A DNA stretch of 30,423 nt, taken from DATJZH01 sp035499215 (GTDB lineage: Bacteria > Actinomycetota > Actinomycetes > Streptosporangiales > Streptosporangiaceae). The stretch covers positions 1 through 30,423 of the forward strand of contig DATJZH010000034.1 in the NCBI GenBank assembly GCA_035499215.1, written 5' to 3'. Positions 15,741-23,470 of this stretch are shown here, piece by piece (position 1 is the first letter of the stretch; each line of letters opens with the position of its first letter). Position numbers and translations under genes: made by a program. The notes beneath the pieces are model-generated. The model saw only the letters and a program-made list of their open reading frames with translations. It did not search any database and was not told the origin of the DNA.

Positions 15741-17000
15741 TCAGCAGATCCGCGGCAGCGGATCGCCGACCAGCACGTCGACGATCCTGGTGCCGCCGAA
15801 GGCGGTCTTCAGCTGGACGATGCCCGGCTGCTCGGCCCGGATCCGCCCGATGATCGCCGCCTGCCCGCCCTGCGGATGGGCCCGGATGGCGGCCAGCGCG
15901 GTATCGGCCTGCGCGCTGTCGACGACGGCGACGAGCCGGCCCTCGCAGGCCACATACATCGGGTCGATCCCGAGCAGCTCGGCTGCTCCGCGCACCTGTG
16001 CCCGGACCGGGATGTCGTCCTCGCTGACCAGCACGCCGACCCCGGCCGCGGCGGCGATCTCGTTGAGAATGGTGGCGACACCGCCGCGAGTGGCGTCGCG
16101 CAGCGCGCGCACCCCGGCGGTCTTCGCCAGCAGGCCGCCGACCAGCTCGTTCAGCGGCGCCGTATCCGAGACCACGTCGGCCTCGATGTCCAGCTCGCCG
16201 CGGGCCAGCATGATGGTGACGCCGTGGTCGCCGATCGGGCCGGACACTATGATCACGTCACCCGGCCGGGCGCGGGCCACGCCCAGCATCACGTCGCGCT
16301 CGATCACGCCGATCCCGGCGGTGTTGATGTAGCAGCCGTCCGCCTTGCCGCGCTCCACCACCTTGGTGTCGCCGGTGACCACCTGGACGCCCGCGACGTC
16401 GGCCGCCGCGCGCATGGAGGCGACGATCCGGGTCAGATCAGCGACGGGAAAACCTTCTTCCAGGATGAATCCCGCCGACAGGTACAGCGGCACGGCACCG
16501 GCCATCGACAGGTCATTCACTGTCCCGTTGACCGCCAGGTCGCCGATGTCGCCGCCGGGGAAGAAGAGCGGCGAGACGACATAGGAATCAGTGGTCAGCG
16601 CCACCCGCGAGCCATTGAAATGCAGCTGGGCGGCGTCCTCGAGCGGCGCGAGCAGCGGATTGCGGAACGCGTCGAGGAACACCGCCTCGATCAGGGTCTG
16701 GCTGGCTTTCCCGCCGGCCCCGTGCGACATCGTGACCCGGTCTTCCCTGACCCGCGGGCGGCTGCGGCGGGCCCGGTCGATCCGCTCGAGCACCAGTTCC
16801 TCGCGAACTGTCCCCGGCAGCGGCTGCGGGGAGCCCCGGCGGATGTGCCCGGCCGGCCCGGCGCGCTCCCCGGACTGGCCGGCGTCGCCGGCGGCCTGGC
16901 GGCCCTGCGCGGCTGGCTGCTCGCCGCTGACCTGCTCGCCGTGCTCCCTGAGCGCCTCCTGTATCCAGCCCGCGTCCTGGCTGTCGGCGGCCTGGGTCAT
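15741..17000 (-). CDS. hypE: HypE, thiocarbamate dehydratase, with possible N-terminal extension
   Basis: HypE dehydrates the carbamoyl group placed on its last cysteine by HypF, giving the cyanide donor. The essential C-terminal PRIC is present, as are the AIRS-family motifs HGAGGK and the DSYVVSPLFFPGGDIG...AVNGTVNDL ATP-binding segment. ATG 17000 forms a 4-nt ATGA overlap with the hypD stop and gives 419 aa. That includes about 75 low-complexity residues before the conserved core, which begins near residue 89. An internal GTG at 16793, preceded by GAGGAA, would give 350 aa, the normal HypE length. Coupling favours 17000; family length favours 16793. Confidence 0.93.
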   Translation of the reverse strand: MTQAADSQDAGWIQEALREHGEQVSGEQPAAQGRQAAGDAGQSGERAGPAGHIRRGSPQPLPGTVREELVLERIDRARRSRPRVREDRVTMSHGAGGKASQTLIEAVFLDAFRNPLLAPLEDAAQLHFNGSRVALTTDSYVVSPLFFPGGDIGDLAVNGTVNDLSMAGAVPLYLSAGFILEEGFPVADLTRIVASMRAAADVAGVQVVTGDTKVVERGKADGCYINTAGIGVIERDVMLGVARARPGDVIIVSGPIGDHGVTIMLARGELDIEADVVSDTAPLNELVGGLLAKTAGVRALRDATRGGVATILNEIAAAAGVGVLVSEDDIPVRAQVRGAAELLGIDPMYVACEGRLVAVVDSAQADTALAAIRAHPQGGQAAIIGRIRAEQPGIVQLKTAFGGTRIVDVLVGDPLPRIC

Positions 17001-18124
17001 GACCGGCTCGCCTCCCTCACCCGGCTGCGGGTCAGCCGGCCGTAGTTGTAATAGGCTGCGCAGGCGCCCTCCGGCGATACCATGCAGGTGCCGATCGGCG
17101 TCTCGGGCGTGCACGCGGTGCCGAAGACCTTGCATTCCCACGGTTTCAGGACGCCCTTCAGCACCTCGCCGCACTGGCACGCCTTCGGGTCGGCGACCCG
17201 GACGCCGGGCACGGAGAACAGCAGCTCGGCGTCGAATGCGGCGTACTCCGACCGGACTTTCAGGGCGGAGTGCGAGATGAAGCCGAGGCCGCGCCATTCG
17301 AAATACGGCCGCAGTTCCATCGTCTGGCCGATCGCCCTCAGCGCGACCGCGTTGCCGTCCCACGGGACGACCCGGGAATACTGGTTCTGCACGGTCGACT
17401 CCCGCCGGGACAGCTGGAGCATCAGCATGTAGATGGACTGCAGGATGTCCAGCGGCTCGAACCCGGCGACGACGACCGGCTTGCCGTAATCGCCCGCGAT
17501 GAACTCATAGGGCCGGCAGCCGATCACCGTGGAGACGTGCCCTGGCCCGATGAAGCCGTCGAGCCGGAGGTCGGGTGAGTCGAGGATGGCCTTGATGGCC
17601 GGGATGATGGTCACGTGGTTGCAGAAGATCGAGAAGTTCGTCAGTCCCTGGGCCGCTGCGCGCAGCACTGTCATCGCCGTTGACGGGGCGGTGGTCTCGA
17701 ACCCGATGGCCATGAAGACAATCCGCTTGTCCGGGTTCTGCCGGGCGATCTTCAGCGAGTCGAGCGGCGAGTACACCATCCGGATGTCGGTGCCGCGGGC
17801 CTTGGCGTCGAGGAACGACCCGTTGCTGCCCGGCACCCGCATCATGTCGCCGAACGAGGTCATGATGACGTCCGGCTGGGCCGCCAGGGCCATGGCATCG
17901 TCGACCCGGCCCATCGGGATCACGCAGACCGGGCAGCCGGGTCCGTGCACGAGCGTGACCTGCTCTGGCAGGTAGTCCTCGAGCCCGTGCTTGTAGATGG
18001 TGTGAGTGTGCCCGCCGCACACTTCCATCAGCTGGTACTGACGCCCCGGCTCGCACAGGTCAGCGATCTTCGCGGCCAGCGCGTGGGCCTTGCCCGCGTC
18101 CCGGAACTCGTCGACGAACCGCAT
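16997..18124 (-). CDS. hypD: HypD, Fe(CN)2CO assembly scaffold
   Basis: The 375-aa iron-sulfur protein works with HypC to hold the Fe(CN)2CO group while it is built. Conserved features include CGGHTHTIYKHG (C36), GPGCPVCV (C64, C67), GFETTAP, and the C-terminal cysteines in ACQCGEVLKGVLKPWEC and PIGTC for the [4Fe-4S] cluster. Length matches the family (about 365-380). Its gene starts 12 bp after hypC and overlaps hypE by 4 nt, so HypC, HypD and HypE should be made together. Confidence 0.97.
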   Translation of the reverse strand: MRFVDEFRDAGKAHALAAKIADLCEPGRQYQLMEVCGGHTHTIYKHGLEDYLPEQVTLVHGPGCPVCVIPMGRVDDAMALAAQPDVIMTSFGDMMRVPGSNGSFLDAKARGTDIRMVYSPLDSLKIARQNPDKRIVFMAIGFETTAPSTAMTVLRAAAQGLTNFSIFCNHVTIIPAIKAILDSPDLRLDGFIGPGHVSTVIGCRPYEFIAGDYGKPVVVAGFEPLDILQSIYMLMLQLSRRESTVQNQYSRVVPWDGNAVALRAIGQTMELRPYFEWRGLGFISHSALKVRSEYAAFDAELLFSVPGVRVADPKACQCGEVLKGVLKPWECKVFGTACTPETPIGTCMVSPEGACAAYYNYGRLTRSRVREASRS

Positions 18125-18136
18125 CTTCCCGCCCTC

Positions 18137-18409
18137 CTACTCGATCCGTGATTCCTGCAGGGCGGCCAGCTCGTCCTCATACGCCTGGCCGATTCCCGCC
18201 AGGAACGCCAGCGCCGCGGCAGCCTCGTCCTCGTCAATCCTCGACAGCGCGAAACCCACGTGGATGAGCACCCACTGGCCCGGCTCGGGCGGGTCGTCGG
18301 CGAGCAGGCCGACGTTGATCACCCGCCGGACCCCGCTGACGTCCACCCTGGCCAGGTCGGGCTGGCCCGGCAGGAAGCCGATCACCTCACCGGGTATGCC
18401 AAGGCACAT
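18137..18409 (-). CDS. hypC: Hydrogenase chaperone HypC
   Basis: The 90-aa OB-fold chaperone starts MCLGIPGEV, with the essential cysteine at position 2, which must be N-terminal after methionine removal and carries the iron group with HypD. VDVSGVRRVINVGLL and PGQWVLIHVGFALSRIDEDEA are the conserved core. ATG 18409 is chosen over an upstream in-frame start because of this cysteine; AAGGGA lies about 7 nt upstream. It overlaps the 3' end of the endopeptidase gene by 23 nt. Confidence 0.95.
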   Translation of the reverse strand: MCLGIPGEVIGFLPGQPDLARVDVSGVRRVINVGLLADDPPEPGQWVLIHVGFALSRIDEDEAAAALAFLAGIGQAYEDELAALQESRIE

Positions 18410-18998
18410 GTGACCATCCCTTCCTGACTGATCCGCGTGCATCGCCGGCGGCCGGGCGCGGGCGCTGCGACGCGTGGCCCGGCCTGCTGCCTCGCCCGCC
18501 GCCCGGTTCCCGTGGCCCGCCGGCCGGTCCCGCGGCGGCCACCAGGTCCAGCACCACCGCGACCGCCTCGTCGACCGCCGCCGCCACGGGCTCGCTCAGG
18601 CCCATGCCCGCTGCCACGCTGGCGGGCTCGCAGCCGACGACCAGCACGGTGCCGGCCCGCCCGCCGAGCACCCCAAGCATGCCGAAGATGACGTCCGGCT
18701 GCATGCCATGGGCGTTGAACAGCGGGTTCTGGGTGAGTGCCGCGTCGGCGGCGGGCTGCGTAGCCAGGTCCGGCTCGATGACATAGATAGTGCCGGGCTC
18801 GCCGCCCCGCGGCGTTGCGTCGATCAGGATCGCGCTGTCGTAGGCGCCGGCCAGGTCGTAGGCCAGGTGCATGCCGCGGATGCCGTAGTCCGCCACCCGG
18901 ACCCAGCCGGGCAGGTCCCGCGCCGCCAGGCGGCTGGCGACCTCGACGCCGAAGCCATCGTCGCCCAGGAAGATGTTGCCGACCCCGGCAATCAGCAT
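18387..18998 (-). CDS. Hydrogenase maturation endopeptidase (M52 family)
   Basis: The 203-aa protease of the HybD/HycI type trims the C-terminus of the large subunit after nickel insertion, here presumably HhyL, which has an uncleaved 22-residue tail. GVGNIFLGDDGFG opens the protein; likely nickel-sensing ligands are D14 (Glu in HybD), D60 (ILIDA) and H97 (NAHGMQP). The core ends near residue 165; the last ~40 residues are a Gly/Pro/Arg-rich tail that partly overlaps hypC in another frame. ATG 18998 sits directly behind a G-run and fits the family N-terminus. Eight bp separate it from the upstream SIS gene. Confidence 0.92.
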   Translation of the reverse strand: MLIAGVGNIFLGDDGFGVEVASRLAARDLPGWVRVADYGIRGMHLAYDLAGAYDSAILIDATPRGGEPGTIYVIEPDLATQPAADAALTQNPLFNAHGMQPDVIFGMLGVLGGRAGTVLVVGCEPASVAAGMGLSEPVAAAVDEAVAVVLDLVAAAGPAGGPREPGGGRGSRPGHASQRPRPAAGDARGSVRKGWSHVPWHTR

Positions 18999-19006
18999 CC
19001 CCCCCC

Positions 19007-19708
19007 TCACGGCGTCACCTGCTCCCGGCCGAGCGTGGCGAGCGTGAGCTCCCACAGCGCGTGGTAGACGGTCGTCTGCGCTTCCTGGATCCGGTGGACC
19101 GACGCCGAGGGCGCGACGAACAGGTAGTCAATGCTGTCCAGCTCCGCCATCCTGCCGCCCTGGTAGCCGGCGATGCCGATGGTGAGCATGCCGCGGCGGC
19201 CGGCCTCGTCGAAGGCCCGTACCAGGTTCTCCGAGTTACCGCTGGTGGAAAGCCCGACGACGACGTCCCTCTTGCTGCCGAACGCCGCGATCTGGCGGGC
19301 GAACACGACGTCCACGCCGATGTCGTTGCACAGCGCCGTGATCACCGAGGTATCGCTGGCCAGGCTCAGCGCGGGCAGCGGCCTGCGGTCCCCGCCAGGG
19401 TGCAGGAAGAGGGCTGCCAGCTGCTGCGCGTCGGTCGCGCTGCCGCCGTTCCCGAAGGCCAGCAGCCGGCCGCCTGCGGCGAACCGCGCGGCGATGTCAC
19501 CGGCGCACTCCATCAGCCGCGGGCCGTCGCGGTCGAGCACCACCCGGCGCAGCTCGATGATCTCGCTGGCCTTCGCCACCGTCGACTGGCGCACCTGGTC
19601 GAGCACGGCGGGCACATCGGTGCTGCCCTGGTAGAGGAACGGATAGAGCGACTGCACCGATCCGGCGGCGGGCTGGCCTTCCTGGCCCGGCGCCGCTGGC
19701 GGTGTCAT
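19007..19708 (-). CDS. SIS-domain protein, GmhA-like (hydrogenase-associated)
   Basis: The 233-aa protein resembles sedoheptulose-7-phosphate isomerase GmhA: FGNGGSATDAQQLAALFLHPGG matches the GNGGSAxDAQH sugar-phosphate loop, and STSGNSENLVRAFDEA is the second phosphate-binding SxSGxS loop. The C-terminal YHALWE carries a histidine at the place of the GmhA catalytic histidine. GmhA-like enzymes act in ADP-heptose synthesis, for which no other genes are present here. Its place in a hyp operon, in a 4-nt overlap with the HypC-like gene and 8 bp from the endopeptidase, argues for a role tied to hydrogenase maturation. The actual substrate is unknown. Confidence 0.88.
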   Translation of the reverse strand: MTPPAAPGQEGQPAAGSVQSLYPFLYQGSTDVPAVLDQVRQSTVAKASEIIELRRVVLDRDGPRLMECAGDIAARFAAGGRLLAFGNGGSATDAQQLAALFLHPGGDRRPLPALSLASDTSVITALCNDIGVDVVFARQIAAFGSKRDVVVGLSTSGNSENLVRAFDEAGRRGMLTIGIAGYQGGRMAELDSIDYLFVAPSASVHRIQEAQTTVYHALWELTLATLGREQVTP

Positions 19709-19953
19709 GACCCCACCACCGAGATGGCCTCCCCGGCGTGCACCAGGATCGTGTCGCCGGCCTTCGCGCTGACCAGCGCGACGCTGACCTCTTCCTCGCC
19801 CGAGCCGGTGGCCACTACGGCCATGCCGTCGGCAAGCAGCCGCACGACCGGCACGGCGACGGCGGTGTCGGAGCAGGTGATGCAGACGTCGGCGGGACAC
19901 TGCGCGGCCGCCGCCCGGCGACCGGGAGCGGGCAGGCCCGGGGCTGCTGTCAT
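19705..19953 (-). CDS. HypC/HupF-like protein without N-terminal cysteine
   Basis: The 82-aa protein has the HypC/HupF C-terminal core (EEEVSVALVSAKAGDTILVHAGEAISVVG), including the VALV...GDxxLVHAGxAI signature. Unlike HypC it does not start Met-Cys: an Ala/Pro/Arg stretch precedes AQCPADVCITCSDTAV with C19, C24 and C27. It therefore cannot present a free N-terminal cysteine as HypC does, and may hold a metal or cluster through CxxC instead. It overlaps both flanking SIS genes by 4 nt (ATGA at each end), so the three should be made in step. A true hypC is also present at 18137-18409. Function is unknown. Confidence 0.85.
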   Translation of the reverse strand: MTAAPGLPAPGRRAAAAQCPADVCITCSDTAVAVPVVRLLADGMAVVATGSGEEEVSVALVSAKAGDTILVHAGEAISVVGS

Positions 19954-20576
19954 GCGACCACCCCCGGTCCGAGCACGCCCGGCTGCTCCAGGAAGACATG
20001 CACGAGCTCCCACAGCACGTGGTACGTCGTCACGTGCATCTCCTTGACGATCCGCGGGTCAGCCGACCTGGTGACCAGCACGTGATCCACGGCCGGGCTG
20101 GCTGCCATCGCGCCGCCCCCGGCGCCGGCCAGCGCGATCGTCAGCATGCCAAGCTCCCGCGCGGCACGCAGGCCGGCCAGGACGCTGGCACAGTTGCCGT
20201 CGGCGGAGATGCCGAGCGCGATGTCGGCGGGCTCGGCCAGGCAGCGGAGCTGATGGGAGAAGATGCTGGCCATCCCCTCCTGCGCGGCTATCCCCGTCAC
20301 CGTGGCGATATCAGAGGTCAGCGAGATGGCCGGGAGCGCCCGCTTGCCCACGATGACCGGATGGACGAATTCCACCGCCACGTGCGCGGCATCGGTGCTG
20401 GGCCCGCCAGCGCCGAACACCACGAGCTTGCCGCCCTGGTGGAACCGGCTCGCCATGTCGTGGCAGGCGGCGGCCACCTCGCCCGCCTGCCCGGCGAAGT
20501 CGAGGACGGGCTGCACCCGGCGCTCGAACAGCGCGCTGACCTCGGCGCAGGATCCGCCCGGCGGCGAAGCAGTCAT
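19950..20576 (-). CDS. Second SIS-domain protein, divergent (hydrogenase-associated)
   Basis: The 208-aa protein is a paralogue of the SIS protein two genes downstream. The first sugar-phosphate loop is altered to FGAGGPSTDAAHVAVEF, where the GmhA-like partner has FGNGGSATDAQ, and the second loop reads SADGNCASVL rather than STSGNSENL. The C-terminal MHVTTYHVLWELVHVFLEQ keeps the shared histidines. The changes suggest it has lost or changed catalysis and may pair with the other SIS protein as a heteromer. It overlaps the HypC-like gene and the YceI gene by 4 nt each. Confidence 0.85.
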   Translation of the reverse strand: MTASPPGGSCAEVSALFERRVQPVLDFAGQAGEVAAACHDMASRFHQGGKLVVFGAGGPSTDAAHVAVEFVHPVIVGKRALPAISLTSDIATVTGIAAQEGMASIFSHQLRCLAEPADIALGISADGNCASVLAGLRAARELGMLTIALAGAGGGAMAASPAVDHVLVTRSADPRIVKEMHVTTYHVLWELVHVFLEQPGVLGPGVVA

Positions 20577-21160
20577 GTTCGCTCCCCCCCGGGTAACTCC
20601 CGAGTTGCCGTCGGCCCGGACAAGTCGATGCTGACCTCGATATCGACATTGTCGCGCACCTTCAGCGCGCCGAGGAATCCGCTGTAGGGCTTGATGCCGA
20701 AGTGGCTCTGCACTACCGAAGCGGTGGCCTGGTAGGCGTCCTGGCCGGTCTTGCTGACCTGCAGATGCAGCGGCCGGGTTATTCCGGCCAGCGTCAGGTT
20801 CCCGCTGATGACTCCGCCGCCGGCAATCCCTGGCCCGAACTCCGCCGCGGAAAAGGCCGCCTCCGGACTCCGCTGCGTCCGCAGCACCTTGCCCGCGGTG
20901 AGGGCGGCCTCGCGCTTGTCCCTGTCGGTCAGCGGCTTGAGGCCGCCGGTGCCGTCCCGGACCAGCAGTGACCGCATGTCAATCCGCACCTCGAGGCTGC
21001 CCGGCGACAGGTCCTCCGTCACCGTCAGCACGCCGGACCATCGTGTCAGCTCGATGGTCAGATCGTGGCCGGCGGTTGCCGCGAGCCCATCGCGGCCGGT
21101 CCGCACGATAATGTGGCCGCGGTCCGTACCGAGCTGATTACGTCCCGGCTGAATCGCCAT
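20573..21160 (-). CDS. YceI-like lipocalin-type protein
   Basis: The 195-aa protein belongs to the YceI family, whose beta-barrels bind isoprenoid lipids including quinones. Recognisable features are GHDLTIELTRWSG, SLEVRIDMRSLLVRDGTGG...LTDRDKREA, FSAAEF, VISGNLTLAGITRPL and the closing VRDNVDIEVSIDL. There is no signal peptide, so it should be cytoplasmic, unlike secreted YceI of proteobacteria. ATG 21160 follows a promoter-like -10 by only 6 nt, suggesting a leaderless mRNA. It is the first gene of the SIS/HypC-like/protease/hyp operon and is coupled to the SIS gene by a 4-nt overlap. A role handling menaquinone for the hydrogenase is an inference. Confidence 0.88.
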   Translation of the reverse strand: MAIQPGRNQLGTDRGHIIVRTGRDGLAATAGHDLTIELTRWSGVLTVTEDLSPGSLEVRIDMRSLLVRDGTGGLKPLTDRDKREAALTAGKVLRTQRSPEAAFSAAEFGPGIAGGGVISGNLTLAGITRPLHLQVSKTGQDAYQATASVVQSHFGIKPYSGFLGALKVRDNVDIEVSIDLSGPTATRELPGGERT

Positions 21161-21166
21161 GCCAGC

Positions 21167-21195
21167 ACCGTAGGACACAAGTGGGGGGACGTCTA
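21167..21195 (-). promoter_or_regulatory. Candidate promoter of the yceI-hyp operon
   Basis: On the minus strand TAGACG (21195-21190) and TACGGT (21172-21167) are spaced exactly 17 bp, a housekeeping-sigma-like pair. The -10 ends 6 nt before ATG 21160, so transcription would start at or near the start codon. No Shine-Dalgarno is seen, which fits a leaderless transcript. The rest of the 97-bp gap to the regulator gene shows nothing else clear. Confidence 0.5.
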
Positions 21196-21257
21196 GTGGT
21201 CCGGTCGGCCAGATCTGACCTTTCGCTGGCTTTCGGGCAGGCCAGACTAACTGCGCG

Positions 21258-21887
21258 TTACGGGAGCGGCACCGCACCGAAGACCTCCTGGATTCGCCGC
21301 AGGTCCCGCATCCGGGGCTCGGTCGCGCCGCCGACCCAGCGGCTCACGGTCTTGACCGAAACCCCGAGCTGCCGCGCCGCCGCCTCCTGCGTCAGCCCTT
21401 CGCGCCGCAACGTGCTCGACATCCAGTCCGCGAACGTGGCCGGATGGCGGGGTCCGCCGATCATGGCGCGCGGTGTGGCCGCGGGGACGTCAGCCGGACC
21501 AGGCCGCGCCATGCCGGCTTCGCGCCTGCCGCCGGCCGGCTGCGGGCCGGCGGCAGGCGCGGCGCGGGTGACGGGCGGCCCCGGCACTGTCGGTGACGGG
21601 ATCGCCGTGTCAGAGTGCAGCACGTCTACCTCGACATGCTCGGGAAAGATGCGGAAGGCCACCTGGATTGACCCGGTCGGGCCGGCCGCGTCGAGCAGCG
21701 CGCGGAACACTGTCTGGCCGACCTCGCGGGTGCCCTCCTCGGTCAGCGGCGACTCCGCGAGGCAGCGGCGGACGAAGTCCCTGATGTCGGGGATCGATGA
21801 CGGACGCGCGGTGAAGACCTGGGACAGTACGACAACCGGCACAACCTCGATCTGCCCCCCGCCGGGATTCTCGCTGGGCACTGCCAC
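21258..21887 (-). CDS. Regulator: degenerate HATPase-like domain + XRE HTH
   Basis: The 209-aa protein has two halves. Residues ~20-92 (LSQVFTARPSSIPDIRDFVRRCL...EGTREVGQTVFRALLDAAGPTGSIQVAFRIFPEHVEVDVL) resemble RsbW-type anti-sigma HATPase domains, but the N-box that should read like ELVTNAxxH is FRALLDAAG, so ATP binding is unlikely. A Pro/Ala linker follows (about 97-150). Residues ~152-205 form a Cro/C1-type HTH with LTQEAAARQLGVSVKTVSRW as the helix-turn-helix. GTG 21887 is used because GGGAG lies about 8 nt upstream; the frame is open much further but without similarity. It is divergent from hhySL, with a strong inverted repeat between them, so it probably controls the hydrogenase. Confidence 0.78.
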   Translation of the reverse strand: MAVPSENPGGGQIEVVPVVVLSQVFTARPSSIPDIRDFVRRCLAESPLTEEGTREVGQTVFRALLDAAGPTGSIQVAFRIFPEHVEVDVLHSDTAIPSPTVPGPPVTRAAPAAGPQPAGGRREAGMARPGPADVPAATPRAMIGGPRHPATFADWMSSTLRREGLTQEAAARQLGVSVKTVSRWVGGATEPRMRDLRRIQEVFGAVPLP

Positions 21888-22028
21888 AAGTGTCTCCCTC
21901 TGGCCGGCACCCCCCGTGGCGCAGGACGGGAGGTGAAGCCAGCGTACGTGCCCGCGGCGGCGGTGCGGAACCCTCTGTGCAAGCTGGCGGCAGGCCGGGC
22001 GGCAGGCAGGCGGACAGGACCGGCCGCA

Positions 22029-22056
22029 GTTCACCGGACACATATGTCCGGTGAAC
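22029..22056. promoter_or_regulatory. Perfect 12-4-12 inverted repeat upstream of hhyS
   Basis: Arms GTTCACCGGACA (22029-22040) and TGTCCGGTGAAC (22045-22056) are exact reverse complements around CATA. The site ends 12 bp before a -35-like hexamer, centred near -61 from the expected transcription start, where activators usually bind. It lies in the regulator/hhyS divergent gap, 142 bp from the regulator start codon. Confidence 0.8.
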
Positions 22057-22065
22057 AACTGTTCA
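22052..22065. promoter_or_regulatory. Second inverted repeat overlapping the first
   Basis: TGAACA-AC-TGTTCA, 6-bp arms with a 2-nt spacer, shares its left arm with the right end of the large inverted repeat and stops 3 bp before the -35. Binding here would block polymerase, so the two overlapping sites could give activation and repression in turn. Confidence 0.5.
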
Positions 22066-22068
22066 GTC

Positions 22069-22097
22069 TTGTCGTGGCAGCGTCGCGGGTCTAGCAT
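22069..22097 (+). promoter_or_regulatory. Candidate hhyS promoter
   Basis: TTGTCG (22069-22074) and TAGCAT (22092-22097) are 17 bp apart, a good match to an actinobacterial housekeeping promoter. Transcription would start near 22104. The 387-bp gap between regulator and hhyS starts contains this promoter, the two inverted repeats and a ~170-nt leader if hhyS starts at 22275. Confidence 0.6.
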
Positions 22098-22274
22098 CTC
22101 TGGGAACTGGGCGTGACGAAGCCACGAAAGCCGAGGTACTCGTGGGCTACAGCACTGGCGCGGCGGCGCGAGGCAGGCCGCGCGGCGCCGCTGAGCCCAT
22201 CCGCGGCGCTTGCCGCGCCCACCCGGCGTCGCGCCCGCGTCAAGCCTATCCAGCAGCGAGGAGGTGGCCTCGCG

Positions 22275-23393
<1,119 letters not shown>

Positions 23394-23470
23394 CTTCGGC
23401 CGGCGAGCGCGCGCCCGGCGGCACTGGCCCCGGGCAGGGATCACGCCCCCAGCAGGGAGAGGGATGAGCG

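Noticed and set aside
22113..22274. 54-residue N-terminal extension of HhyS from GTG 22113
   Set aside because: Not excluded, but Arg-rich and without family similarity, while ATG 22275 has GAGGAGG upstream. It is not a Tat signal: no twin-Arg followed by a hydrophobic stretch.
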